Positions 41,787 through 50,799 of a stretch of DNA of 64,000 nucleotides are shown here, in pieces. The notes under the pieces are model-generated. The model saw only the letters and a program-made list of their open reading frames with translations. It made no database searches and was not told where the DNA came from. The position numbers were made by a program, and so were the translations under genes. How positions within the stretch are numbered: the first letter of the stretch is position 1; every line of letters begins with the position of its first letter. The stretch is from Gemmatimonadales bacterium (GTDB taxonomy: Bacteria; Gemmatimonadota; Gemmatimonadetes; Longimicrobiales; Gaopeijiaceae), in contig REBP01000134.1 in the NCBI GenBank assembly GCA_007692665.1, positions 1-64,000 on the forward strand, in the 5' to 3' direction.

Positions 41787-41942
41787 TGCCAATCGCGGGG
41801 GCCGCGAGCGGCGTTGGCAATGGAAGCGCGTCCTGACCCGCCGCATCTGCCAGCCTGCCAATGGGCCGTTTGCCCCTTGGCAGAATGACCGTGACATGGC
41901 ACGTCGCGCTGCCAACCGAGGAAAGCGACTGCACGATTGGCA
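41787..41942. repeat. Cluster of TTGGCA/TGCCAA motifs in both orientations
   Basis: TGCCAA or TGCCAG at 41787, 41848, 41856 and 41910; TTGGCA at 41814, 41877 and 41937. Several adjacent pairs form inverted repeats, for example 41787/41814 (21-base gap) and 41910/41937 (21-base gap). This density in an intergenic region suggests protein-binding sites or decayed repeats. Confidence 0.55.
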
Positions 41943-42020
41943 GAAAATCCTGCGACTCCCCTGCGGGTGCGCCGGGGGACTGCCGCTCCCTCGCCCCGGC
42001 CGTTCCCGGGGGATGGACCG

Positions 42021-42527
42021 TCAGAAGCGGACGCCGGCCTCCATGCCGAAATGGAACCATCCGCCCCCGCTCGACTCCCCCATGAAGAAGTCCGTCCCGA
42101 CCCGGGGCGAGAGAAACCAGTGGTCACCCAGGTGCAGTCGGTACCCCGTCGCCAGATGCGTGCCCGTGGACCGATACGCTCCCGCCGGGCCGTCGTACCG
42201 GTTCCGACCGACGCCGAGCCCCGCCCACCCCTCACCCGGTCCCAGGGCCCGGTAGAGCCTGGCGCCTGCCATCCACCCCACGACATCGCTCGTGTCGCCG
42301 CAGAGAGCGTGACTCGCGGACCCGGGGCACAGGAGGGTGGCGCGGCGCACCCCCCAAGCTTCTCCCCACGCCGAAACGCCGGGCAGGACCCTCCCTTCCA
42401 CCCACACTCCGGCGCGTGGCCAGGCCTCTCCCGAGAAACGGACGACCGCAGCCGAGACCCCTGCCGACAGCCTGTAGCCCTCGACCCCGTCGGGCGCCGA
42501 CACGGGCGGAACGCCCTGCTGGGACAC
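42021..42527 (-). CDS. Outer-membrane beta-barrel-like protein, N-terminus out of frame behind a poly-G tract
   Basis: 168 residues if begun at GTG 42527. The C-terminus alternates hydrophobic and polar residues and ends GMEAGVRF, a typical outer-membrane barrel terminus with final Phe. Just upstream in the same frame the DNA encodes a good signal core (ILWILLPLLLQAAPLVS), but no start codon is in that frame. ATG 42597 is off by one base, and the shift lies exactly at a run of ten G (minus strand). With nine G the reading would join into one 191-residue secreted protein. Either phase-variable, a decayed gene or a sequencing length error. Function unknown. Confidence 0.55.
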   Translation of the reverse strand: MSQQGVPPVSAPDGVEGYRLSAGVSAAVVRFSGEAWPRAGVWVEGRVLPGVSAWGEAWGVRRATLLCPGSASHALCGDTSDVVGWMAGARLYRALGPGEGWAGLGVGRNRYDGPAGAYRSTGTHLATGYRLHLGDHWFLSPRVGTDFFMGESSGGGWFHFGMEAGVRF

Positions 42528-42572
42528 CAGGGGCGCCGCCTGGAGGAGGAGCGGCAGAAGGATCCAGAGGAT

Positions 42573-42582
42573 CCCCCCCCCC
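42573..42582. repeat. Homopolymer of ten C/G within the signal-peptide codons
   Basis: Ten consecutive C on the plus strand (G on the coding minus strand), between ATG 42597 and the signal-peptide core. Its length decides whether the barrel protein is translated with its leader. Confidence 0.95.
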
Positions 42583-42749
42583 GGGGCGCAGAGGCATGAC
42601 CGTCCTCATGTCGCTCCGCTGCGTTCCGGGGGGGCTTGCCTGCGTCGTGCGACCTCGCAGGGATAGCCGGATCTACAGGTGGATGCGAGTTTTCGCCAAC
42701 TCGATACCGGCCTTCCAGTTCGGTGTCGCACGAGTCCGGCGAACCGGCA

Positions 42750-43907
42750 CTAGTGCGCGATTCCCACGCTCAGCCCGACCGCCTCAGGGTTGGCAACAGC
42801 CCCGCCCACCGGTACCCACGGGCGGATGGAGATGGTGGGCCCCGCGGCCACGTCCGCGACGATCGGCCGACCGGCCGGTGCCTGGGCCTCCTGTACGCGG
42901 GCGCGGTGGAAGGTCCAGGCGCCGCTCCCCACGCCCAGCAAGCCGAACGCGACATTCACCCACCCAGCCCGCCGGGCATCGCCCCCGTCGAGGATGCCCG
43001 CGGCTCCCAGCCCGACGCCGGTGGCGCCCACGCCCATGCCCAGGAGCCCCCGCCCCGCGGAGGGATGCCCGGCGCCCAGGTCGAGGAAGTTCACCGTGGC
43101 GAGGGCCGCCCCCAGCGTGGAGGTGCCCACGGTGAGCGCCAGGTACTCCCGGGACAGTTCTTCCCGGCCGGGATTCGGCCATGGGTCGCACCATCCGAGA
43201 TGGAGTCCGGCAGTCCCCTCCAGGTTGCAGTACATCGGCTGGATCCAGGCGGCCTCCACCGGCGACAGGCCGGAAGCGTCGAGCCACACGACCAGGGCGG
43301 GATCGTCGAGGAGATCGAAGATCCGCGCACGGTTCCGCGCCTCGGCCACCGCAGCCACCAGTTCGTCCTCCCCGGTGCGGTGGAGCAGGTGCCCCACGGC
43401 GCAGTGCACGCCGGTGTCGTCGACGAACACGGGGCTTCGGCCCGCGACCTCGAGGTTCCGGGGGAAGGACCCCGCCAGGCGATAGGCGCGGAGTTCGTCG
43501 AGGAGGCTCGCCCGGTTCGCCCGCTGTTCGCTGCCGAGGTGATCCGTCGGTGCGGCCCTGAGCGCCGCCTCGACCTCGGCCAGGTGCGCCTGGACCAGGG
43601 CGCGCTCGGCTTCGATGGCGGGAGGCCTGCGCGTGTCGATTTCCGGGGCGGGGTCCGAAGTGGGGGCCGAAGTGGGGTCCGAAGTGGGGTCCGGGAAGGG
43701 GGCCGCGCCGGGCTCCGTCGCAGGCTCCGGGGCGGGATCGGCGTGGGCGAAGCTCATGGCTCCGAACACGAGACCCAGCGCGAGGACCGAGGCCCCGGCC
43801 ACGCGAAGCCGTCGGGGAAGCCGAACCCGGGAGCCGGGGACGGGAAGGGCGACCGGACCCGGGGGCGGCTCGGGGGGAGGCGGGAAGCTGGGCGCTGGGA
43901 ATGACAT
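42750..43907 (-). CDS. Secreted or membrane-bound protein of unknown function with FVDDTG-CAVG motif
   Basis: 385 residues from ATG 43907. An unusual Pro-rich N-terminus (about 28 residues) precedes a basic stretch and a signal-like helix (ASVLALGLVFGAMSFAHA). A DPTSDPTS repeat linker follows. The mature part contains SPVFVDDTGVHCAVGHLLHRTG, a motif I associate with uncharacterised secreted proteins in which a Cys follows an FxD-x-G stretch. After that come a Cys-containing segment (MYCNLEGTAGLHLGWCDPWP) and a hydrophobic Gly-rich region (about 265-355) that could form two to three membrane segments. I cannot name it. Confidence 0.7.
   Translation of the reverse strand: MSFPAPSFPPPPEPPPGPVALPVPGSRVRLPRRLRVAGASVLALGLVFGAMSFAHADPAPEPATEPGAAPFPDPTSDPTSAPTSDPAPEIDTRRPPAIEAERALVQAHLAEVEAALRAAPTDHLGSEQRANRASLLDELRAYRLAGSFPRNLEVAGRSPVFVDDTGVHCAVGHLLHRTGEDELVAAVAEARNRARIFDLLDDPALVVWLDASGLSPVEAAWIQPMYCNLEGTAGLHLGWCDPWPNPGREELSREYLALTVGTSTLGAALATVNFLDLGAGHPSAGRGLLGMGVGATGVGLGAAGILDGGDARRAGWVNVAFGLLGVGSGAWTFHRARVQEAQAPAGRPIVADVAAGPTISIRPWVPVGGAVANPEAVGLSVGIAH
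43650..43697. repeat. 4 x 12-bp tandem repeat in the unknown secreted protein gene
   Basis: Units GGGGTCCGAAGT-like at 43650, 43662, 43674 and 43686 encode the tetrapeptides DPTS, DPTS, APTS, DPAP on the minus strand. Frame-neutral; forms the linker between signal and mature domain. Confidence 0.85.
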
Positions 43908-44038
43908 GGTCGGCTCTGGGTAGGGGGGGACCTCTACCAGTGAGAACGACTCGGCGCGCTGCGTCGTGACACCCGGACCTGCCGGGCAGTCACGTGGGCC
44001 GCCCGGCAGGAGACGACACGGAGTTCCTTGCCGCAACC

Positions 44039-44800
44039 CTACCCGACGGACTCCTCCCCATCCAGTCCCCAGAGCCCTTCGAGCCGCAGGGGGAGGACCA
44101 TGGCCAGGTGCTCCAGCGCCGCCAGCGCGGCGAGCGTGCCGGAGAGCAGGAGTGTCGTGCGTTCGGCGGGTGTAGGCGCGAGCGTCGCCTGGACGAACAG
44201 AAAGGCGGTGGCGGCGAGGACTCCGGCCATGGAGAGGCCGTAGAAGGCGCCGGGACGTCGCCGGGGAACGAGGGCGGCGAGGTGCCGGAGGCGGGGCGGG
44301 AAGAGGTGGCGGTTCGGAAAGGGCACGCCGTAGAAGAGGTTGAGCTTCGCGCTCACCCGCATCACCCAGAGCACGCTGAAGGCGAGAAACGCCGACGCGT
44401 TGGGCGCTCCCCACGACGCGATGCCCAGGATCACCACGGTGGCCGCGAGGGCCAGTTCGTGATGCGACACGGACCGGAATCCGAATCGGAAGCGCGCCCA
44501 TCCACGCAGGTCGGCGGGGCAGGGGCGACGTTCCGGGCCGGTGATGACGCCCGAGAGGAACGCGAACTCGTGCCATCCCCAGAGGAGCACGGCCATGGCG
44601 AAGCCGACGGCGGCACCCACCGGTGTGTCCACCGGCCGAAGGGCCAGCACTGCCATCCCGGCGCCCAGCGCCACGACGGTGGCACCGGCCATGAGCGCAC
44701 TGGGGTCCGACCGGTTCGAGGCGCGGGCCAGAACGAAGAGGAGCCCGGTTCCGAACCACCATGCAAAGAGCCCACCCAGGACCGGGATCAGAACATCCAT
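44039..44800 (-). CDS. puhE: Putative photosynthetic complex assembly protein PuhE (DUF3623)
   Basis: 253 residues with about seven hydrophobic helices. VLLWGWHEFAFLSGVITGP, SHHELALAATV and LWVMRVSAKLNLFYGVPFPNRHLFPPRLRHL are the hallmark segments of DUF3623/PuhE. In most clusters puhE sits near acsF in the puh group; here it is about 5 kb away on the other strand, at the end of the puf operon, 27 bases after the NifU-domain gene. Membrane role in complex assembly is inferred from the family. Confidence 0.88.
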   Translation of the reverse strand: MDVLIPVLGGLFAWWFGTGLLFVLARASNRSDPSALMAGATVVALGAGMAVLALRPVDTPVGAAVGFAMAVLLWGWHEFAFLSGVITGPERRPCPADLRGWARFRFGFRSVSHHELALAATVVILGIASWGAPNASAFLAFSVLWVMRVSAKLNLFYGVPFPNRHLFPPRLRHLAALVPRRRPGAFYGLSMAGVLAATAFLFVQATLAPTPAERTTLLLSGTLAALAALEHLAMVLPLRLEGLWGLDGEESVG

Positions 44801-44827
44801 GTCACGGGATCCGGGGCAGGGGTGGGA

Positions 44828-45577
44828 TCAGGTGGGAGCGTAGAAGGGGTTCGTGCCCTTCTCGTGTGCGGTGACATCCTCCACGCCGCGGAGCTCGGGC
44901 ACGGCCTTGCGGAGAATGCGGGCCACGACCTCCTGGAGCGTGCCGGCGGCCGAGGCGCACCCCTGGCATCCACCGGCCATGGCCACCTCGGCCACGGCGT
45001 CGGCGCGTAGACGCACCAGCCCCACGGCTCCCCCGTGGCTCTCCACCAGGGGGTTCACACGGTTCGTGATCTCGCTGCGGACCGTCACCGAAAGTCTTGC
45101 CACCGTTTCGGGATCGAGAACGGCTCCCTCCACCGAAGTGGAGGCCGGCATGGGCTGCGAGAAAACCGCCTCCGCCCGGCGCGGTCGAATCTGCACGAGG
45201 GTGGGATCCGGCGGTGGCGGCGGAGTGGAGGAAGGGCCCGGTACACGCGAACCCGAAGGTTCGGCTGTCCGCACCAGAAAGCCCGGGGCACCTCCCTCCG
45301 AGTCTCCGTCGGCAAAATCGATTTCCAGGCCGATCCACGGGGATTCCACCCCTCCCCTGAAGCGGACGGGAACGGGGTCGGCCTGCTGCTCCACCATTCC
45401 CGGCGCCAGGCCAGTTGCGGCCGGAACCAGCTGAAGGTGCACGTCGGGGAAGTCCCCGGCCCTCGGCTCAAGGGTCACCACGAGCACGGGATCAGGGGCC
45501 TCGAAGGCCCGGACGAAGCCTGCCAGCGCCGTCCGGGCCTTCAGGGTGAAGCGTGGAGCATGGAGCGGGCGAATCAC
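44828..45577 (-). CDS. NfuA-like protein: degenerate A-type domain plus NifU C-terminal domain
   Basis: 249 residues from GTG 45577, one base after the pufC stop. The first half (about 1-100, FTLKARTALAGFVRAF... GLEIDFADG) resembles an IscA/A-type carrier that has lost its cysteines, as in NfuA. The second half is a NifU-like domain with AMAGGCQGCASAAGTLQEVVARILRKAVPEL, the CxxC cluster site. A Pro-rich linker joins them. Such proteins carry 4Fe-4S clusters to apo-targets. Location at the end of pufBALMC suggests a supply role for the Fe-S enzymes of pigment synthesis (BchL/N/B/X/Y/Z, BciB); this is inference. Confidence 0.82.
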   Translation of the reverse strand: MIRPLHAPRFTLKARTALAGFVRAFEAPDPVLVVTLEPRAGDFPDVHLQLVPAATGLAPGMVEQQADPVPVRFRGGVESPWIGLEIDFADGDSEGGAPGFLVRTAEPSGSRVPGPSSTPPPPPDPTLVQIRPRRAEAVFSQPMPASTSVEGAVLDPETVARLSVTVRSEITNRVNPLVESHGGAVGLVRLRADAVAEVAMAGGCQGCASAAGTLQEVVARILRKAVPELRGVEDVTAHEKGTNPFYAPT

Positions 45578-45578
45578 G

Positions 45579-46679
45579 TCAGCGCATCCCCGCGCCAGTG
45601 GTGGCGGCTCCGGGGGCAGCACCCGTCGGGGGTGCTTCAGGGTCCATCTCCATCGTCGGAGCCGGGCTGCCGGCGTGAGGGAATCCGATCTGGGTGATGG
45701 CGGGATGATCCTGACCGTGCGAGGCCGGGTGCCCGTACTGGGGGATGTAGGCGCCCATGTGACAGGTGGCGCACTGGATCTTGGGACCGTCGCCCATGGG
45801 ACCCAGCCGTTCCGCCGGCCACGCGTTCTGGAGCGGGAGCATGTAGCTCTGGTTCAGTTCCCTGGTCATGCGCACCCCGCGGAGGGCCGTGGTGCGGGTG
45901 GGAGGGCTTTCCTCCCAGTCCCCCCACCGGGGCGACATGTGGCAGTAGGTGCAGTTCACGCCGAGGGCCTCGGTCATCTGCAGCATGACCCAGTAGGCGT
46001 GGCGGGTATCATTGGTCGACACGGGGTTGTCCACGTCGGCGGTCAGGGCCGCGCCGGACTGGACCCGCACGCCCTCCTCGTCGAGGAGGTAGCGCTCGGG
46101 CTGCCTGGGCGCATTCACGAAGTTCTGGATCAGGGCGCCCCGCCGTTCGTCGGCGAAGAACCAGTAGTTCGTGGGGAGCGCCTGCCCCTGGTGGCAGGTC
46201 CAGCAGTTGACCCCTGCCTCGCCCACGTGTGTTTCCCAGTTCGCATTCAGGTCCTGGGTCATGCTGATCATGTCACGCGACACGACCTTCGTGTAGATGT
46301 TGTCGGATACGAAGTCCACGACCCCTTCGCTGTCCACGACGTGGCAGTAGTTGCAGCCCTGACCTGTTCCCTGGGCCACCCAGATCGTCATGTTGAGCAT
46401 GAAGCGGTTGAATTCCGCCTCGCTCAGGTGACCCAGGACCTGCACGTTCTCCCAGGTTCCGGGAGGGGCGGGTTCCATGGCTGCGGGGGCCGTTCCCGAC
46501 GCCGGCTGGATGCGCGCCGCGATGGCCCGCATCGAGTCCGCGACGGTCCCGGGGTTCGACACGTGCTCCATGCCGGTGCCCCTGAATCCCGTTGCCACCG
46601 TATCGACGGGAGGAAGCTCGCAGCCCGTGGCCGCGAGGAGCCCACCCATCAGGACGAGGCTCAGTCCGCGGTTCTTCAT
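45579..46679 (-). CDS. pufC: Photosynthetic reaction centre tetraheme cytochrome c subunit
   Basis: 366 residues. Signal peptide with lipobox LLAATGC (lipid Cys20). Four heme sites are visible: CNYCH, CWTCH, CTYCH and CATCH, with Met ligands in helices such as [10 protein letters not shown] and [11 protein letters not shown]. It is anchored on the periplasmic side and re-reduces the special pair. A Pro/Ala-rich tail of about 30 residues follows the last heme. The start overlaps the pufM stop (ATGA). Confidence 0.96.
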   Translation of the reverse strand: MKNRGLSLVLMGGLLAATGCELPPVDTVATGFRGTGMEHVSNPGTVADSMRAIAARIQPASGTAPAAMEPAPPGTWENVQVLGHLSEAEFNRFMLNMTIWVAQGTGQGCNYCHVVDSEGVVDFVSDNIYTKVVSRDMISMTQDLNANWETHVGEAGVNCWTCHQGQALPTNYWFFADERRGALIQNFVNAPRQPERYLLDEEGVRVQSGAALTADVDNPVSTNDTRHAYWVMLQMTEALGVNCTYCHMSPRWGDWEESPPTRTTALRGVRMTRELNQSYMLPLQNAWPAERLGPMGDGPKIQCATCHMGAYIPQYGHPASHGQDHPAITQIGFPHAGSPAPTMEMDPEAPPTGAAPGAATTGAGMR

Positions 46680-47779
46680 CGGCCCATCTCCTGCAGGAGG
46701 GTCGCGTCGGCAAAGGTGACCTGGAGCTCCGTGCCCGGCAGCGTGAACACGCCGTTCATCGAGGTGTCCAGGCCGGGGAACCCATCGGCCGGAGGCGCAA
46801 GCAACTGCCCATCGGCCTCACCGGGCTGGAGCGCCGGCACCGGGTCGCCCCACACCTGCGGATAATCGGGAACGAGCCCGTGCTTCTGACCCCAGAGGTA
46901 CCAGTTGTCCACCGCGGTTCCGGTGAGCACGATGCCGATGCCCCCCGTGATGACGGTGAGTGCGGCGAACCACCAGGCCCAGCGGTGAATGGATTCCATC
47001 GTGGCGTTGAAGCCCATGGTCCAGCGCCAGAAGAGCTGGCTCCGCTCGGCCGCCGTCCCGCGGTCCGTGATCTGGTCGATCTCCCGCTCTCCGCCCATCT
47101 TGGCCACGGCGAGAATCGTGGCGGCGTGCATGGCGAAGAGGAGCGCCGACCCGTAGAGGAAGGCGATGGACAGCATGTGGAACGGGTTGTAGAAGAGGTT
47201 GCCGTACCGGATCGAGAAGGCCGCCGTCCAGTCCAGGTGCGGGAAGAGCCCGAAGGGCACCGCTTCCGACCATGTCCCCATGAGGACCGGGCGAATGAAG
47301 CCCAGGACCAGGTAGAGCCAGATGGCTGCGGCGAAGGACCATGCCACGTGGGTTCCCATGCCCAGCGTCCGGGCCCGGCTGTACATGCGGTACCACCAGG
47401 CGAAGATCGACACCGTCAGGAGGAACCCGCACCAGATCCACCATCCACCCTCGTTCAGGGGGGGGATGCGGAGGCCCCATTCCGGGGTCGGCGGTTCCAC
47501 CGAGAGCCAGGGGAGGAGCCGGACGAACTGCACCGGATCCCATCCCACGGAGGCGAGCATGACCATGCCCATGAGGAAGATCGACAGCCCCCCGGTGATG
47601 AGGGCGATGACCCCCGCGAATCCCAGGTGGACCGGACCCAGCTGGGCGTCGCCGATCTTTCCGAGCCAGTAGGAGAACCCGTGATCGGGAAGCCGCTCGC
47701 TGTCGTCGGCGGTGGGGACCCCGGGGTCATGTGCATGGCGCACCTGCACCTGGGTGAAGAGATTCTGATATTCGGCCAT
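46676..47779 (-). CDS. pufM: Photosynthetic reaction centre M subunit
   Basis: 367 residues with five membrane helices. [38 protein letters not shown] holds the special-pair and iron-ligand His region, and [19 protein letters not shown] the quinone/iron side. Proteobacterial PufM is usually 305-330 residues; here the C-terminus continues for about 45 residues after [10 protein letters not shown] on the periplasmic side, where PufC docks. It starts 10 bases after the pufL stop. Confidence 0.97.
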   Translation of the reverse strand: MAEYQNLFTQVQVRHAHDPGVPTADDSERLPDHGFSYWLGKIGDAQLGPVHLGFAGVIALITGGLSIFLMGMVMLASVGWDPVQFVRLLPWLSVEPPTPEWGLRIPPLNEGGWWIWCGFLLTVSIFAWWYRMYSRARTLGMGTHVAWSFAAAIWLYLVLGFIRPVLMGTWSEAVPFGLFPHLDWTAAFSIRYGNLFYNPFHMLSIAFLYGSALLFAMHAATILAVAKMGGEREIDQITDRGTAAERSQLFWRWTMGFNATMESIHRWAWWFAALTVITGGIGIVLTGTAVDNWYLWGQKHGLVPDYPQVWGDPVPALQPGEADGQLLAPPADGFPGLDTSMNGVFTLPGTELQVTFADATLLQEMGR

Positions 47780-47789
47780 TGCCTGCTCC

Positions 47790-48629
47790 TCAGCTCCAGA
47801 TGGGAAGGTTCAGCCACCACGCCCACCACTCGGGCCATCCGCGGGTCCAGAACGGCCCGCTGATGACGATGCAGATCGCGCTCCAGATTCCGGCGTTCAG
47901 CGCCAGGAAGAGCCCCAGGCGATGGATGCCGATGGCGCCGATGGAGTAGCCGATGGTATCGCGGAAGTAGGTGTTCTCGTGCTCGCTGGACCGCACGGAT
48001 TCGCCCTTGCGGGGATTGGTGACGGAGAGAATCAGCGAGCCGTGGAGTCCGAGCGCGAAGGTCGTGGTGAAGAAGAAGCTCACCGCGATCATGTGCGCCG
48101 GGTTGTAGTGGAAGTGGAGGTACTGGTACCCGACGTTCGAGACCCAGTCCAGGTGCGAGATGATGCCGTAGGGGAAGCCGTGACCCCAGGCGCCCATGAG
48201 GACCGGCCGGACGACGACCAGCGACACGTAGGCCAGGATCGCCACGGCGTAGGCCACCGGCACGTGGTAACCCATGCCCAGCTTGCGCGAGATCTCGGCC
48301 TGGCGCAGCGCCCAGCACACGAACGCGCCAATGGCGCACACGGTGATGGCTTGCCAGAGCCCCCCTTCCGTCATGGGCGCGAAGCCCAGTCCGTACTCGA
48401 GGGGAGGCGGGGCAATGCTGATCTGCCACAGGTTCCAGGTCTGGGCCGCGAGGCCCTCCCCGATGGCGGCACCGTAGACGCAGAGCGCGGTCCCCAGGAG
48501 GGCGAAGAAGATCGTCGCCACCCCGAAGAAGCCTACGTAGAAGGGTCCGATCCAGAAGTCGAACAGATCGCCCCCGATGAGCGTACCCCCACGGGTACGG
48601 TACTTTTTTTCAAAACTCAGCATTGCCAT
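47790..48629 (-). CDS. pufL: Photosynthetic reaction centre L subunit
   Basis: 279 residues. [24 protein letters not shown] is the standard start; ATG 48629 (MAMLS...) is preceded by GGGAG at 10 bases, and ATG 48623 is the alternative. [29 protein letters not shown] contains the special-pair His, and [21 protein letters not shown] the QB/iron region. Five helices. It forms the core heterodimer with PufM. A strong hairpin separates it from pufA. Confidence 0.97.
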   Translation of the reverse strand: MAMLSFEKKYRTRGGTLIGGDLFDFWIGPFYVGFFGVATIFFALLGTALCVYGAAIGEGLAAQTWNLWQISIAPPPLEYGLGFAPMTEGGLWQAITVCAIGAFVCWALRQAEISRKLGMGYHVPVAYAVAILAYVSLVVVRPVLMGAWGHGFPYGIISHLDWVSNVGYQYLHFHYNPAHMIAVSFFFTTTFALGLHGSLILSVTNPRKGESVRSSEHENTYFRDTIGYSIGAIGIHRLGLFLALNAGIWSAICIVISGPFWTRGWPEWWAWWLNLPIWS

Positions 48630-48673
48630 CGTTGTGTCACTCCCGGTGGAGGCGGTCAGGCGCCGCGTGCGGT

Positions 48674-48699
48674 CCCGGGGGGCGAGAGTGCCCCCCGGG
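48674..48699 (-). terminator. Intercistronic hairpin between pufA and pufL
   Basis: A perfect 10-bp stem, CCCGGGGGGC/GCCCCCCGGG, with a 6-base loop (48684-48689), flanked by a second GGCGCC/GGCGCC pairing that extends it. There is no T-run. In Rhodobacter a hairpin here slows 3' decay of pufBA mRNA, giving more LH1 than reaction centre; the same role is likely. Confidence 0.75.
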
Positions 48700-48719
48700 C
48701 CCGTGGCGCCACGCTCGGG

Positions 48720-48908
48720 TCAGTACCCGGGGGGCAGCGGCGTCATGTCGACGACCGCGCCGGCCGTGGCTCCGTCTCCGCCGTCGAGCCAGTTGAACCG
48801 CTCGGTGGAGAGGAGGATGAAGTGGATGGTGAACGCCAGGACGCCCAGGAATGCGAAGAGGGCGATGAGGGTCCGCCTGGGATCGAAAATCAACCAGATC
48901 CGATGCAT
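48720..48908 (-). CDS. pufA: Light-harvesting 1 alpha polypeptide
   Basis: 62 residues. [43 protein letters not shown] is a full alpha-type antenna pattern, given here in part: cytoplasmic W and DPRR, one membrane helix with the bacteriochlorophyll ligand H29, then FNWLDG at the periplasmic side. A 14-residue tail follows. It is 27 bases downstream of pufB. Confidence 0.95.
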   Translation of the reverse strand: MHRIWLIFDPRRTLIALFAFLGVLAFTIHFILLSTERFNWLDGGDGATAGAVVDMTPLPPGY

Positions 48909-48935
48909 TTGTATCTCCAGGTTTCGGAAGGGGCG

Positions 48936-49085
48936 TCAGCCCCAGGGACGCCACATCCAGGCGAGTGCATGTGCGATGATCGCGACGACCGTGAAGCCGA
49001 TGAAGGACATGAGGAAGACCCCATGAAATTCCTTGGCTTCGTTCTCGGTCAGTCCTGACAGGCTCCCCGTTCTTTCATGTTGCAT
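48936..49085 (-). CDS. pufB: Light-harvesting 1 beta polypeptide
   Basis: 49 residues. ATG 49085 has an excellent AGGAGG box 5 bases upstream. The chain runs [20 protein letters not shown], then [20 protein letters not shown] with H21 and the bacteriochlorophyll ligand H39, and ends LAWMWRPWG, the conserved WxWRPW terminus of LH1 beta. With PufA it forms the ring around the reaction centre. First gene of pufBALMC. Confidence 0.95.
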   Translation of the reverse strand: MQHERTGSLSGLTENEAKEFHGVFLMSFIGFTVVAIIAHALAWMWRPWG

Positions 49086-49350
49086 ACAAACCTCCTAGCT
49101 GAGGATCTGGTGGCGGAATTGGATGCGTCCGGAACTCACGTCGGGGAACGTGGTTGCCGAGCGTTCCAGCCACCGGGTGCACGGGAGGGCGCGCGAGCGC
49201 CTTGTCCCGACCCGAACCGGTGCGACCGATTTCGGCCGCTTCCGGAGGCGAACAGGTCCGCCGGGACCATCGTGGTGCCTCGGCACCCGACTTCCCTCGG
49301 ATCCGACCCGCCCCTTCGGACATTCCGATTCGCGGCAACGCGAGCCTTCG
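49086..49350. other. Intergenic region upstream of pufB
   Basis: 265 bases between bchZ and pufB. Apart from the pufB ribosome site I see no good -35/-10 pair and no TGT-N12-ACA operator on either strand. puf may therefore depend on read-through from bchCXYZ (a superoperon) or on a promoter type I cannot recognise. Confidence 0.5.
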
Positions 49351-50799
49351 TCACGCCGCCTCATTCAGCCTCCTCCGGGCCGCCTGGACCCGGGCGAGGG
49401 TAACACGGGGCTCGGAAGCCCCCCGGGAGGCGGCCTCGGCCGCGTCGCGGATTCTCTTGGCCACCGAAATGCGCACCAGCGGTGCGAAATCGGCGAGCAT
49501 CACTTCCAGCGCCTCGAGGGCGTCGTCCTCCCAGGGGAGGGTCTCGGCCGGCCCGCGGGTCAGCGTGGCCGCGGCGCCCTCGTCGAGCTTGGTCCCCAGC
49601 GGGATGATGTGGAACAGGGCATCGAAGAGCGCGTTGCAGATCTCCTGCACCAGGTAGACCGCGCCGGAGTAGCCCATGAACGGCGTGCCGATGTGGCGCC
49701 GGATGATGGCCCCCGGAAACGAACTCGGGATGTACGAGCACCGAAGGCCCGCCTCGGCGGCGTACATCCGCTCGTTGAAGCTCCCGAACAGGAGCAGCGG
49801 CGGCTTCCCCTGCAGTTCCTTCCGGATCTCGTCGTGGTCCGTCTTCTCGCCGGCGCGCCGCGAGCGGGCCAGCGTGCAGGGCATGCCCAGGTCCTCGTCG
49901 AAGAAGTTCTTCAGCCCGCGCGTATAGGTGTCGTTGGCCACCACCGCGTACGACGACGTGGCGAAGAAGTCCTGGGTGACGCTCCGGTAGAGGTCCCAGA
50001 TCGGCTTCAGCGTCGTGTGCTTCTCCTGCTCGATGAAGGGCTGCGGGTCGATGCCCGCGGCCTCGCCCAGCGCCTCGAGGAACCGGGTCGTGGACGACAT
50101 GCCGATGGGGGCCTGCAGGTACGGGATGTCCATGTTCTCGCAGAGCTTCCGCCCGAACTCCCGGTACATGCAGATGTTCACGTCCGCATCGCCCAGCGCC
50201 GCCACGTCGTCCAGGTGGCTCCCCAGCGGGAAGACCATGTTGATCTCGCACCCCACGCCTTCCACGAGCCGCCGGATCTCGTGGAGATCCGAGGGCATGT
50301 TGAAGGTGCCGTAGATCGGCCCGATGATGTTCACCAGGGGCTTGTCGGACTCCCGCTTCTTCCGGGTCCGCGCCTTCTTCTCGCCGAACTGGGTCCAGAG
50401 CCAGTAGATCGCCCGGTCGGCGCTCTGCCACTGGTCCTCGTCGATGGTCCGCGGGAGGAAGCGGAGGAGGTTCGTCCCCTCGGGGACCACGCCGCCGCCG
50501 ATCATCTCGGCAATGCTTCCGGTCACCACCACCGCGGGGAGGTCCGGGTCCAGGGCCAGCCGCGCACGGCGCAGGTTGTCCTCGGTCCCGGTCATCGTGA
50601 GTTCGTCCTCGCCGAGCCCCGTCACCGTGATGGGGAGCTCGTGGGGCGGAAGGGCGTCGGTGTAGTGGAGCACCGAGGTCACCGGGAGGTTTTCGCACCC
50701 CACCGGCCCGTCGATGACCACCTGGAGCCCCTTGATGGCCGTGAACGCATAGACCGATCCCCAGTATCCACCGGCGCGGTCGTGGTCGAGAACGAGCAT
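49351..50799 (-). CDS. bchZ: Chlorophyllide a reductase (COR) subunit Z
   Basis: 482 residues from ATG 50799, sharing one base with the bchY stop (TGATG). [37 protein letters not shown], quoted in part, and the Cys in [11 protein letters not shown] are typical of this NifK-like subunit. [12 protein letters not shown] and [22 protein letters not shown] follow. With BchX and BchY it reduces ring B of chlorophyllide a to a bacteriochlorin. Last bch gene before puf. Confidence 0.96.
   Translation of the reverse strand: MLVLDHDRAGGYWGSVYAFTAIKGLQVVIDGPVGCENLPVTSVLHYTDALPPHELPITVTGLGEDELTMTGTEDNLRRARLALDPDLPAVVVTGSIAEMIGGGVVPEGTNLLRFLPRTIDEDQWQSADRAIYWLWTQFGEKKARTRKKRESDKPLVNIIGPIYGTFNMPSDLHEIRRLVEGVGCEINMVFPLGSHLDDVAALGDADVNICMYREFGRKLCENMDIPYLQAPIGMSSTTRFLEALGEAAGIDPQPFIEQEKHTTLKPIWDLYRSVTQDFFATSSYAVVANDTYTRGLKNFFDEDLGMPCTLARSRRAGEKTDHDEIRKELQGKPPLLLFGSFNERMYAAEAGLRCSYIPSSFPGAIIRRHIGTPFMGYSGAVYLVQEICNALFDALFHIIPLGTKLDEGAAATLTRGPAETLPWEDDALEALEVMLADFAPLVRISVAKRIRDAAEAASRGASEPRVTLARVQAARRRLNEAA

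Larger units (their letters stand above)
41432..42020. other. 589-bp non-coding stretch with repeats
   Basis: No convincing gene. It contains a 2 x 18-bp repeat at its edge, a 21-bp tandem array (41619-41736) and a cluster of TTGGCA/TGCCAA motifs (41787-41942). Both strands have long open frames here, but their translations are repeat-driven and low in complexity, with no domain, and I treat them as spurious. The promoter of the amidohydrolase should be here. Confidence 0.6.

Noticed and set aside
41040-41888. Plus-strand ORF with heptapeptide repeat FDRPDAG
   Set aside because: The repeat arises from the 21-bp array; the rest is antisense to the amidohydrolase, and no ribosome site or domain is present.
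41787-41942. Sigma54 promoters (TTGGCA as -24 box)
   Set aside because: None of the TTGGCA copies is followed by TTGC at the required distance.
49086-49350. Promoter or PpsR sites directly before pufB
   Set aside because: No TGT-N12-ACA match on either strand and no acceptable -35/-10 pair could be fixed.
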